This document shows, piece after piece, positions 1 to 6,339 of a DNA stretch of 12,981 bases. A program made the translations under genes and the position numbers. The notes beneath the pieces were generated by a model. That model ran no database searches, was not told the origin of the DNA, and was given only the letters and a program-made list of their open reading frames with translations. Source of the DNA: Akkermansiaceae bacterium UBA1315 (lineage in GTDB: Bacteria; Verrucomicrobiota; Verrucomicrobiia; Verrucomicrobiales; Akkermansiaceae); assembly GCA_002307065.1 (NCBI GenBank), contig DBTN01000006.1:1-12981 (forward strand), in the 5' to 3' direction. Position 1 is the stretch's first letter, and each line of letters opens with the position of its first letter.

Positions 1-305
1 TTCGCATCCAGCGCGGCCTGCTGAGCGGTCGAAACCGGCTTGTTGAGGTCGCTGGTGTTATCGACGTTCCCGAGTCCGACCTGGGCTTTGGTGACGGCGT
101 GAGGATTGTTCGTCGCACCGGTGTGGGCGCTCAGTGCATCAGGCAGGGTCGGATCCACCGGACCGGTTGGTCCAGGATCGCCCACGAGACTCGCCAGCCA
201 TTCGTCACGCGTGCCTTCGAAGGGCGGCGTGGTCGAGGTGCCACGGCGCGCGAGCTGGTAGGCATCGAGTGCTTCGCTGATTTCGACGATGATTTGATCA
301 GGCAT
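1..305 (-). CDS. Tail-fibre-like protein, N-terminal part (runs off the left edge)
   Basis: This frame is open from an ATG at 305 to the window edge, giving 101 residues with no stop. The first ~40 residues contain a segment (EALDAYQLAR, then EGTRDEWLASL) of the kind found at the start of phage fibre and collagen-like proteins. A short GDPGPTGP collagen-like stretch follows near residue 43. Residues 66-83 read NNPHAVTKAQVGLGNVDN and are followed by TSDLNKPVSTAQQAA. That motif is a hallmark of phage tail fibres and tail-collar proteins, where it sits between the anchoring part and the receptor-binding tip. The gene starts 16 bp after the connector gene, so it is probably in the same late operon. 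Only the N-terminus is visible, so the receptor-binding end and total length are unknown. I am confident of the frame and of the fibre motif, less so of the exact role. Confidence 0.8.
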   Translation of the reverse strand, partial: MPDQIIVEISEALDAYQLARRGTSTTPPFEGTRDEWLASLVGDPGPTGPVDPTLPDALSAHTGATNNPHAVTKAQVGLGNVDNTSDLNKPVSTAQQAALDA

Positions 306-321
306 AAAAAAAGAAATTTGG

Positions 322-936
322 TCATTCGCCGGAATAGACGCGGTAGGGCAGGAGTGCGGTGATCACGTCTTCGAGGAGCTCGGCGGATTTCTGCTGGTTC
401 GCATCGGCTTTCGCTTTGGATGGCCGGAGCGCGATCGCGCCGAAGAGCCCGCGTGCCTCAGCTGTGTGCTGGCATTGCTGGATAAAGGCTTCGAGCACGT
501 CTTCCGGAAGCGGTGTCAAACCGGTTGGGACTTGTGTTCCGTCCCATGGGTCGAGCCAGTACCCGCCGGAATAGGTGACGATCGTTCGATCGTTCGCGGA
601 TCCGGGAGACATCGGGAAATCGATCAGCCCGGCTGGCACGTTGAGTTGATAGCCGTTTTCGTAAGGCGTGAGCGTGCCATCCATGCTCCGGATCTGGACG
701 CTTTCGATATCGGTTACCGGTTGATGAGAGAGAACGATCACGAGCGATCGCGAATGAAAGGTTTGCTCTACGTTTTCGGAGTAGGCAAATGACCGGTTGC
801 AATGGCGGTTTATCCGGCCTGCAACGGCCTTTCCCAGCTTCTCCAAAGCTTCGTTCCAATCCATCCGCGCCCGCGCCGCCTCTGGGAGGATGCGCGATTT
901 CAGATAGTCGGTGGTGGTGAAGCCTGCGGAGAGCAT
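322..936 (-). CDS. Head-tail connector (gp6-like adaptor)
   Basis: This 204-residue protein looks like a phage head-tail connector of the gp6/head-completion type. These assemble as a ring under the portal and seal the filled head before tail attachment. The N-terminal half is mostly helical (DWNEALEKLGKAVAGRINRH). A strand-rich middle holds the typical phrase IVTYSGGYW (residues 119-127). Next comes PLPEDVLEAFIQQCQH (142-157), which matches the usual 'vPedv..A...q..h' ending helix of the family. Its place after protease and capsid genes fits this role. The ATG at 936 is 20 bp downstream of the stop of the DKAAA-repeat gene, and no clear Shine-Dalgarno is seen. The family call rests on motif memory and position, not on an alignment. 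Confidence 0.72.
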   Translation of the reverse strand: MLSAGFTTTDYLKSRILPEAARARMDWNEALEKLGKAVAGRINRHCNRSFAYSENVEQTFHSRSLVIVLSHQPVTDIESVQIRSMDGTLTPYENGYQLNVPAGLIDFPMSPGSANDRTIVTYSGGYWLDPWDGTQVPTGLTPLPEDVLEAFIQQCQHTAEARGLFGAIALRPSKAKADANQQKSAELLEDVITALLPYRVYSGE

Positions 937-956
937 GGGAAAGGTTGCGGTAAATG

Positions 957-1226
957 TTAGAGGGTGGACTCGGCCGGTTGAACCGGTTCCTCGACTTCTT
1001 CGACCAGATCGCCGAGGGCGTCTGCCCGTTCGCGAGTGGTCGGGAAAACTTCTCCTTTGTTATAGTTCCCGTGATCTTCGCCGATGCGTTGACCCTTGAC
1101 TTGCACCCAGATTTTTCCGGGCGCCTTTTGAGCAGCGGCTTTGTCGGCAGCGGCTTTGTCGGCAGCGGCTTTGTCGGCAGCGGCTTTGTCGGCAGCGGCT
1201 TTGTCGGTGGTGGATGCTTTCGCCAT
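957..1226 (-). CDS. Small phage protein with DKAAA repeats and a short C-terminal domain
   Basis: This 89-residue protein has two parts. Residues 8-32 are five exact copies of DKAAA, a lysine/alanine helical or linker segment encoded by a 15-bp tandem repeat. Residues 36-85 (VQVKGQRIGEDHGNYNKGEVFPTT and onward, with an acidic end) resemble the small 'G-x-x-Y-x-x-G-x-x-x' domain of proteins often encoded between capsid and connector genes (DUF7210-like; from memory). It lies between the major capsid gene and the connector gene, which suggests a minor head component or a decoration/linker protein, but no function is established. The DKAAA block is the most likely part to vary in copy number. 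The ATG at 1226 is the only sensible start. Confidence 0.65.
   Translation of the reverse strand: MAKASTTDKAAADKAAADKAAADKAAADKAAAQKAPGKIWVQVKGQRIGEDHGNYNKGEVFPTTRERADALGDLVEEVEEPVQPAESTL
1132..1206. repeat. Five exact 15-bp tandem repeats inside a coding region
   Basis: The unit gcagcggctttgtcg occurs five times head to tail at 1132, 1147, 1162, 1177 and 1192, with no mismatch. On the minus strand it encodes DKAAA in phase, so copy-number change would keep the reading frame. Perfect identity between units suggests recent slippage expansion. Confidence 0.95.
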
Positions 1227-1237
1227 GATGCTTAAAG

Positions 1238-1277
1238 TTCGATGTTCTGCGTTGGACGTTCGGTGTTCGATGTTCCT
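1238..1277. repeat. Degenerate ~10-bp repeat block (Verrucomicrobiota-type intergenic repeat)
   Basis: Four successive 10-base blocks at 1238, 1248, 1258 and 1268 share the TTCGATGTTC / GTTCGGTGTT theme. Translated forward it gives the meaningless VRCSALDVRCSMF pattern, which recurs as a spurious ORF in Verrucomicrobiota and Lentisphaerota genomes (from memory of such annotations). It sits in the 126-bp spacer between the capsid gene and the DKAAA-repeat gene. Confidence 0.6.
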
Positions 1278-1296
1278 GGATATTCCCCGCCCGCTT

Positions 1297-1324
1297 CTGC
1301 CGCCGTCCTGGCGAACGGCGGCAG
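1297..1324. repeat. Perfect 10-bp inverted repeat after the capsid gene
   Basis: The arms ctgccgccgt (1297-1306) and acggcggcag (1315-1324) are perfectly complementary, with an 8-nt loop. The hairpin lies 29 bp beyond the capsid stop on the transcribed (minus) strand. It has no T-run after it, so it is a poor intrinsic terminator. It could be an mRNA-stabilising or processing hairpin, or the companion of the adjacent 10-bp repeat block as one mobile intergenic element. Confidence 0.7.
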
Positions 1325-1352
1325 TCTGCGGACATGGAAGCCCGGAGATCGG

Positions 1353-2774
1353 TTAGGTTGCTGGCAGGGTCATGACTGCGAGCGCGGAGGCCTTGAGGCC
1401 GACTGCGTCTGCGCGGCCGTGGCCACGGAAGGAACGCTCAAGAGTCGTCCAGCGTGCATGGTCGGACTCTTCGATCGCGAATTGCTTTCTCACGGCGACT
1501 GCAAAAGCGCGCGGATCACCGAAGGCGGCGACTTTCGCGGACGCCGCGTTGGCGGATGGAGCCGCACCCACAGGAGTGACTGGAAAGCCGAAGATGTTGA
1601 GGATTCCACCGGCCGGAGATTCCAGAGCAGTTTGGAAAATCGGACGGCCGTTGTCATCCTTCACGCCCACCGCAGCGGCGATGTTCGTCGGATGCATCCA
1701 CCAGCGAGCCGGACGGCTGAGCACAACCGCATCGACGGTGGTGAGGCATTTCAGCCAGTCGTCATACTTCGTCGACGCGATGCTCAAGCGTCCAGCGGTA
1801 GCCGTGGAAGCGGTGCCGAAGTTAAACAAACCAGTAATCCCTCCGTTCGGACCATCAGCCGTTCCGTTCCCGGAGAACGCTGCATAATCGAGGCGGAAGT
1901 TGAGCGCTTCGATAAAGTCATCGATCACATCGGCGACGACATCGATCTCTCCGTCTTCGATGAGCTGGAGAGATACATTGAGCAAGACGGCCATGATCTC
2001 GACTTCGAGGCTGGCGGTAGTGCCTGCCTTGGTGGTGTCATCGTTGATCGTGCCGCCTTCCGCGAGAATGAAGTTCGCAACCGGCCGAGTGGTCTTGATC
2101 GGAATCTTGTGGTTTTTGGTTCCGACCGGACGGACTCCCAATGTTCCCCACGCACCATAACGCAGGAGCGAATCATAGATGTCTGTGCTCAGTTCGTCGG
2201 TGATGTAGGTCGAGCCGGGAGACGTGTCTTCGCCGAGAGCGCGTTTCGCCGCATCTTCTTTGCAGATCGAACGGGCGATCATCGCGAAGACCTGTTTGGC
2301 GGTTTCCTTGTCCTTGATCGTGCGCTGTCCGAGCGACAGCGTGTTGCCGCCGTTCGCCATGCGCTGTTCCAGTGTCAGCATGACCTGGAGCTTTTTCATC
2401 GCCACATCGAGAGCCTTGAAATCCGAATCGAGGCCGTCGAATTTGTTTTTCGCGTCAGTGACTTCCTGCAGCGCTTTCTTCGTTTCCTTGTCCAGGTTGC
2501 CGACGTTCTTCAGGAGTTCCTCTTGTTCGACCTTCATCACTTTCTGATTGCCGAGCACTTTCGCTTGGAAATCCTTTTCTTCCAAAGCGGATCCACCGGA
2601 TCCCATATCGGCGTCAAACTTGTCCATCAGGAAACCACGGCGGAAACCGAGAATCGGAAGGACGGCGAGCCCTGCGCCAGATGCAGGATCAATATTTCCA
2701 TTCATGACCAATGCCACGATGAGAACGGCGATGGCCGGCAGAAGCCAGCGGCGGATGATATTATAATTTTTCAT
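1353..2774 (-). CDS. HK97-fold major capsid protein
   Basis: As called from the ATG at 2774 this is a 473-residue major capsid protein of the HK97 (phage_capsid) type. Residues ~64-140 form a charged coiled-coil like the delta/scaffold domain that the prohead protease removes. The HK97-fold core follows: SPGSTYITDELSTDIYDSLL (~185-204), the E-loop/P-domain region with IPIKTTRPVANFILAEGG, an ALNFRLDYAAFSGNGT segment, and a C-terminal A-domain (RPARWWMHPTNIAA, FGDPRAFAVAVRKQFAIEES). The oddity is residues 1-49: two arginines followed by a ~17-residue hydrophobic stretch (WLLPAIAVLIVALVM), which looks like a membrane anchor or signal peptide. A second in-frame ATG at 2627 (residue 50) would give a conventional capsid. 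No strong ribosome site marks either start. The protease gene lies directly upstream. Confidence 0.88.
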   Translation of the reverse strand: MKNYNIIRRWLLPAIAVLIVALVMNGNIDPASGAGLAVLPILGFRRGFLMDKFDADMGSGGSALEEKDFQAKVLGNQKVMKVEQEELLKNVGNLDKETKKALQEVTDAKNKFDGLDSDFKALDVAMKKLQVMLTLEQRMANGGNTLSLGQRTIKDKETAKQVFAMIARSICKEDAAKRALGEDTSPGSTYITDELSTDIYDSLLRYGAWGTLGVRPVGTKNHKIPIKTTRPVANFILAEGGTINDDTTKAGTTASLEVEIMAVLLNVSLQLIEDGEIDVVADVIDDFIEALNFRLDYAAFSGNGTADGPNGGITGLFNFGTASTATAGRLSIASTKYDDWLKCLTTVDAVVLSRPARWWMHPTNIAAAVGVKDDNGRPIFQTALESPAGGILNIFGFPVTPVGAAPSANAASAKVAAFGDPRAFAVAVRKQFAIEESDHARWTTLERSFRGHGRADAVGLKASALAVMTLPAT

Positions 2775-2832
2775 ATAGATAAGCGTTTTGGATGTGTGTT
2801 TTCGAGGTTTTGCGGATCGCCGGTTTTTAGTG

Positions 2833-3645
2833 TTAGGTGATGTCCGCTAGGCTTCTTAGGAATTGCTTTCTTTCGAATGCGCGCCGCTCTTCTTCCTCAC
2901 CGCCGGCGCGCTTGCCTGGTGGGTTGGTGTTTTCGTCGTGTTGCTTTTCCTGAGAATGTTTTGACCGGCCGGTGATCCTGCCGATTTCGCGGGCGACCAG
3001 GCTCCGTGTGAGCGGGTCGACGTCCGGCCGTTCGAGCGCGGATCCGGCCGCTTTGAGAAATGCCATATCTTCGTCGGCGAAGCCCACTGAGGCGAGGTCG
3101 TCGTCTTTGACGAAGCCTTCGTTATAACTCTTGGCGAGAGCATCCGGATTCGCGCCGATGATGCAGGCGCTCAGTTCGATTTGTTCCTGCTCCAGATAGA
3201 TAAACCGAATCGCTTCGCCTTCTTCCGGTTTGAGTCCGATGGATTTGAGAGCATCGTTCCAGCCCTCGCCACCATTGCGGACCCACCGCGTCGGAATAAA
3301 TCCCACGGAGACGGCTTTCAGGAATCCGCCTTCGGTCATTTTCCAGCCGAGTTTCGCCAGCGTGTTTTCCTCGACGTTCTTTGCCCAGCGGACGCGCTCG
3401 ACGAGGCTCTTTCCGACCACTGCGAAAGATTCGACTTTGCCCAAGAGTTTCTCGATCGACCAATAGTTATGGGAATCGACAAACGGCGCGTTTTTCTTGA
3501 ACCGGGTGAAGCGCCAACCTTTTGCCGAGACGATTTCGGAATAGCTGTCGGTCGTTTCGTTCGATGCGATGTAATCGACGATGCCTTCTTCGGCGGAAAT
3601 GATTTTCACTTCCGGGTTGATGGTGCGGATCAGTTTTTGAGACAT
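2833..3645 (-). CDS. HK97-type prohead protease (peptidase U35 family)
   Basis: This 270-residue protein matches the HK97-type prohead protease, which cuts the capsid delta domain during head maturation. After a short lead comes IVDYIASNETTDSYSEIVS, then the catalytic histidine region FVDSHNYWSIEKLLGKV (His59). The serine lies in FLKAVSVGFIPTRW (Ser113). The usual ending IELSACIIGANPDALAKS (156-173) corresponds to the family's 'ELSxVxxxANPxA'. Residues ~225-262 form a charged, low-complexity tail, possibly itself trimmed or used as a scaffold contact. It sits between portal and capsid genes, the normal place. The start at 3645 follows the 104-aa gene by 11 bp, with no obvious Shine-Dalgarno. 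Confidence 0.88.
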   Translation of the reverse strand: MSQKLIRTINPEVKIISAEEGIVDYIASNETTDSYSEIVSAKGWRFTRFKKNAPFVDSHNYWSIEKLLGKVESFAVVGKSLVERVRWAKNVEENTLAKLGWKMTEGGFLKAVSVGFIPTRWVRNGGEGWNDALKSIGLKPEEGEAIRFIYLEQEQIELSACIIGANPDALAKSYNEGFVKDDDLASVGFADEDMAFLKAAGSALERPDVDPLTRSLVAREIGRITGRSKHSQEKQHDENTNPPGKRAGGEEEERRAFERKQFLRSLADIT

Positions 3646-3656
3646 GGGAAGTTCTG

Positions 3657-3971
3657 TTAGATTGGTTTGTCGCCGAGTTCGCGGCGGAGGCGCATCGAGG
3701 CGTTTTCCAGATCGCGCTGTGCAAGGGTGCGGTGAGCGGATTTCGATGGATGATTGGCGAGGTGATCGATCAGCTCTTCGATGCGCTCGATGAAGCTTTC
3801 CGTTTCCTCGATCATGATTTTCAGATCGTCGGCCTGTGTCCGTGCGGTCCGCGCAGACATTTCCCGTTCGTGAGCGTCACGCGGATCCCGATCGGGAATG
3901 AGCGGGTTTTTCGGGTATGCCGTCGCTGCTGCGATCTTGTTCGCACGTTCGATGTAGAGTCCTTTGATCAT
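3657..3971 (-). CDS. Small helical protein with an Acb2/Tad1-like hairpin C-terminus (possible anti-CBASS/anti-Thoeris sponge)
   Basis: This 104-residue, almost all-helical protein is encoded between portal and protease, starting 2 bp after the portal stop. Residues 1-40 are basic and loosely structured. Residues 48-100 look like two helices joined by a short turn containing NHPSKSAHR (73-81). The second helix reads SAHRTLAQRDLENASM (78-93). As I recall the Acb2/Tad1 hairpin family, its core is close to 'PPSADRSAALRKLREAVM', and S, A, R, A, R, L, A and M line up without gaps across 16 positions. Acb2 and Tad1 are phage proteins that sequester cyclic nucleotide signals of CBASS and Thoeris defence. 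The similarity is short and drawn from memory, and a plain structural or assembly factor of the head is the main alternative. The frame itself is well supported by its tight packing. Confidence 0.5.
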   Translation of the reverse strand: MIKGLYIERANKIAAATAYPKNPLIPDRDPRDAHEREMSARTARTQADDLKIMIEETESFIERIEELIDHLANHPSKSAHRTLAQRDLENASMRLRRELGDKPI

Positions 3972-3973
3972 GG

Positions 3974-6127
3974 TTAGTAGGGGATGTCCCCGTCGTCATC
4001 GTTTTCTAAGATTTCGTCCTGGTCCGGACCGGTAGCGGCGATTCGCACGCATTTGCAGCCGATGACTTCGGACGCCGGCGCCGCCGGATCGCCCGGGTAG
4101 AAAAGTTTCGCGGATCCAAGGTCGAACTGTTCGCCGAGTTCGCGGATCTGTCCGTCTGCGCCTTGGTGGTTGAGGCGGGCGTGATCGGCGAGGCCGGAGT
4201 GAACCCACATCGTCCACTGCACACCGGCCGCGCGGAATACCATGTCGCGGGCGGATTCGTAAACGACGGTCGTTTCCGTGATGGCGATCATCTTCGCCCG
4301 CTTGGACTCGATGCCTTTGAACTTCGTCTTCACCCGCGCAGCGAGTTCGTCGATCGTGTCGCCGTCCTTGATTCCGGCTTCGAGCTCATCCTTCACTTCG
4401 GTCCAGACTTTTTCACCTGCGCCTTTCAACCGGTTTTCCCGCTCACCGAGAACTTGGAGCACTTCGGCCGCAGGCATGGTCAGAGGATCGTCTTTGCCGA
4501 GTTCATCGGACCAGAGTTCGAAACCGGCCGCTTCGATCGCGGAGCGGGAAATGCCAAGCAGTCCACGCGTCCAGTTGGTCAACCAACTATTCAGATCGAA
4601 GATGAGGGAAAGAGCATCGAGGCTTTTCGCCACGGCTTTTTCTTCCGTGTTGGAAGTTGCGATTTTTCGCAACGTCTCAGCGCGGGCATCCATCAGGTAG
4701 CGGGAAATCTTTTGTTCGAATTTCCGTTCCCATGGCTCACGGGCTTTGTGGATTTTCGCCCAAGTGTCGGATGCCGCCTTGGTGGTTTTACGAACCGGTT
4801 TCGCTGCCTTGCAAAGGTGTTTCGCCCGCATTGCAAACAGGTCCGCGATTTTATCCTCCGGTGCGTCATCGGCAAGCGGTTCCGGATCGGCCGTGGATCC
4901 ATCGTCGATGATCTCGGTAAGGTTGAAAGGGATTCTTCCGATCTCATCACCGGGAAAGCGGGGAAGTGCCAGGTCAAAATATTCGCCGGCGGTCCGGGGC
5001 GGCATGCCGATGCCAACGGCATCTTTGAAGCTGCCGAAGATTTCGCGGCGAACGGCCTGCATCGTGGAATGCCGAGTCCAGTCGAAGTCGGCGAAGATGG
5101 TTTTGCCATCGTTCAGGAACATTGCGGTCACCGCTTCGATCTCGTCGGCGATCATGTTCGCGAGCGGCATGCAGGTTTCCTCGATCAGCTTGAACCGGTC
5201 AGAAGCGCTGCCGATGCTATAACTCGCGCTGACATCCGCGAAGGATGGCGGCACACCGAAGGCGACGAAGATTTCATGCCGGTTCTCCAAACGCTGCGCG
5301 ACATAGGCCGCGTCCACCGCTTGCAAGCCGGGTTCTTTTACATCGATGTCACCGGTTAGGAAAATCGGGCGATAGTCTCCCTGGCGTGCGAGCTCGCGCT
5401 TTTGACGAAGGAGCGCGGTGATCTGGTCTTGCTGCTCTTTCGAGGCGACGCCGCTTTTGCCGATGACGATCGGGCCTCGGTCGCCATTGTTCTTGGCGAG
5501 GTTTCGGGCAAAGACTCCTTGGGCGTAGTCGGCGTCCGCCGCCATCTTGGCAGCTTCCCATTCGCCGAGTCCGCGGAATTCGTTATAGGGATTCCAGAAC
5601 TTGATTTGCCGGACTTGATCCGGAATCAGCGTGGATTGCTTGCCGCGTCCGTCCAGGTATTGCCAGCCGATGAGTTCACGATCTGCACTGAGAATCTCGC
5701 GCATTTCGCTTGGCCTCGCCAAGATCAGCGGGCTTTTCTTCGCACGGGGCATCAGCCAGGTGTCGTCGAGGATCCAGAAAGATTCGCCGCGCAGTTTCAG
5801 CCAGCCCACGGTTGCCGTGAGAAAGGCGCTTTGCGTCATGAGCCCACCTTTGGTTTTCGCAGGCTTCTGCCAGAACTTCGTGAGCTCCGGATTTTCGATC
5901 TCCACGTCTCCACCTCGGCGGTCTTCCGTGAAGATGATCGGCACGGCGGAGATTGGACCGGCGACGAATTTGATCGCGGCCGAAACCCAGACGGAATTCG
6001 CGTAGGGCCGCGCCAGATCGGCATTATTGTTTCCGGCACCGATGCCGTCGAACATCTTCTCCCAACCGCCGGCGCTTTTGCCGACGATGATCGATCCAGC
6101 CGCTTTTACTCGGGAAAAGAAATTCAT
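3974..6127 (-). CDS. Portal protein fused to a MuF-type minor head protein
   Basis: This 717-residue protein combines two head genes usually kept apart. Residues ~35-405 are an HK97-type portal (Phage_portal family): ANSVWVSAAIKFVAGPIS near 43-60, KFWNPYNEFRGLGEWEAA at 176-193, and the typical FVAFGVPPSFADVSASYS at 287-304. This ring is the DNA entry gate and binds terminase. An acidic linker (~406-430) and a charged helical segment lead to a Phage_Mu_F domain at ~575-698. That domain shows AITETTVVYESARD (615-628), an AGVQWTMWVHSG strand, DHARLNHQGADGQI (648-661), and the closing VIGCKC cysteine pair (688-693). MuF proteins are minor head components, sometimes injected with DNA. The start is well marked by GGAGGAGA six bases upstream (measured from GGAGG) and by an ATGA overlap with the preceding small gene. 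Confidence 0.9.
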   Translation of the reverse strand: MNFFSRVKAAGSIIVGKSAGGWEKMFDGIGAGNNNADLARPYANSVWVSAAIKFVAGPISAVPIIFTEDRRGGDVEIENPELTKFWQKPAKTKGGLMTQSAFLTATVGWLKLRGESFWILDDTWLMPRAKKSPLILARPSEMREILSADRELIGWQYLDGRGKQSTLIPDQVRQIKFWNPYNEFRGLGEWEAAKMAADADYAQGVFARNLAKNNGDRGPIVIGKSGVASKEQQDQITALLRQKRELARQGDYRPIFLTGDIDVKEPGLQAVDAAYVAQRLENRHEIFVAFGVPPSFADVSASYSIGSASDRFKLIEETCMPLANMIADEIEAVTAMFLNDGKTIFADFDWTRHSTMQAVRREIFGSFKDAVGIGMPPRTAGEYFDLALPRFPGDEIGRIPFNLTEIIDDGSTADPEPLADDAPEDKIADLFAMRAKHLCKAAKPVRKTTKAASDTWAKIHKAREPWERKFEQKISRYLMDARAETLRKIATSNTEEKAVAKSLDALSLIFDLNSWLTNWTRGLLGISRSAIEAAGFELWSDELGKDDPLTMPAAEVLQVLGERENRLKGAGEKVWTEVKDELEAGIKDGDTIDELAARVKTKFKGIESKRAKMIAITETTVVYESARDMVFRAAGVQWTMWVHSGLADHARLNHQGADGQIRELGEQFDLGSAKLFYPGDPAAPASEVIGCKCVRIAATGPDQDEILENDDDGDIPY

Positions 6128-6339
6128 GGTTCTCCTCCCTCGTTTTCGGTGGATTCGGACCGGTTGTCGGATTTCGCGTCAGATAGCGATTCATCCTTTG
6201 ATTCGGACCCCGTTGCAAATCGCCGGAAACCCGTTGCAAACCGGCGAGGGGCGGATTTCGCGGGTGATGAGCCGTTGGAACGGTTCACGGCCCCGTCAGA
6301 GGGCAAAATTGCGCGGTCGTTTTCAGGACGGTTGATCAT
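6124..6339 (-). CDS. Small low-complexity protein coupled to terminase and portal genes
   Basis: This 71-residue frame fills the gap between terminase large subunit and portal. Its ATG (6339-6337) overlaps the terminase TGA by one base (TGATG), with GGAGGGAG upstream inside the terminase gene. Its own TGA overlaps the portal ATG (ATGA). This double overlap is the main reason to believe it is translated. The protein is hydrophilic and unstructured: an asparagine/arginine-rich start, a direct repeat RRFATG-F-RRFATG at about residues 32-44, then a Ser/Asp/Glu-rich tail (SESKDESLSDAKSDNRSEST). No family is recognised. It may be a real disordered linker or chaperone-like peptide, or simply a leader that keeps ribosomes moving from terminase to portal. 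A TTG at 6345 is an alternative start. Confidence 0.55.
   Translation of the reverse strand: MINRPENDRAILPSDGAVNRSNGSSPAKSAPRRFATGFRRFATGSESKDESLSDAKSDNRSESTENEGGEP
6131..6138 (-). promoter_or_regulatory. Strong Shine-Dalgarno for the portal gene
   Basis: On the minus strand GGAGGAGA lies just before ACC-ATG at 6127. It is one of the few strong ribosome sites in the window, where most starts have none. It fixes the portal start and probably supports coupled translation from the upstream 71-aa reading frame, whose TGA overlaps this ATG. Confidence 0.85.

Noticed and set aside
1132..1206. Short regular repeats as a possible CRISPR array
   Set aside because: The units are 15 bp, contiguous with no spacers, and encode an in-frame amino-acid repeat.
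1242..2840. A 532-codon open frame on the plus strand opposite the capsid gene
   Set aside because: It is antisense to a convincing HK97 capsid gene, starts within the 10-bp repeat block, and gives an arginine/phenylalanine-rich translation without domain features. Long antisense frames are common in GC-rich coding DNA.
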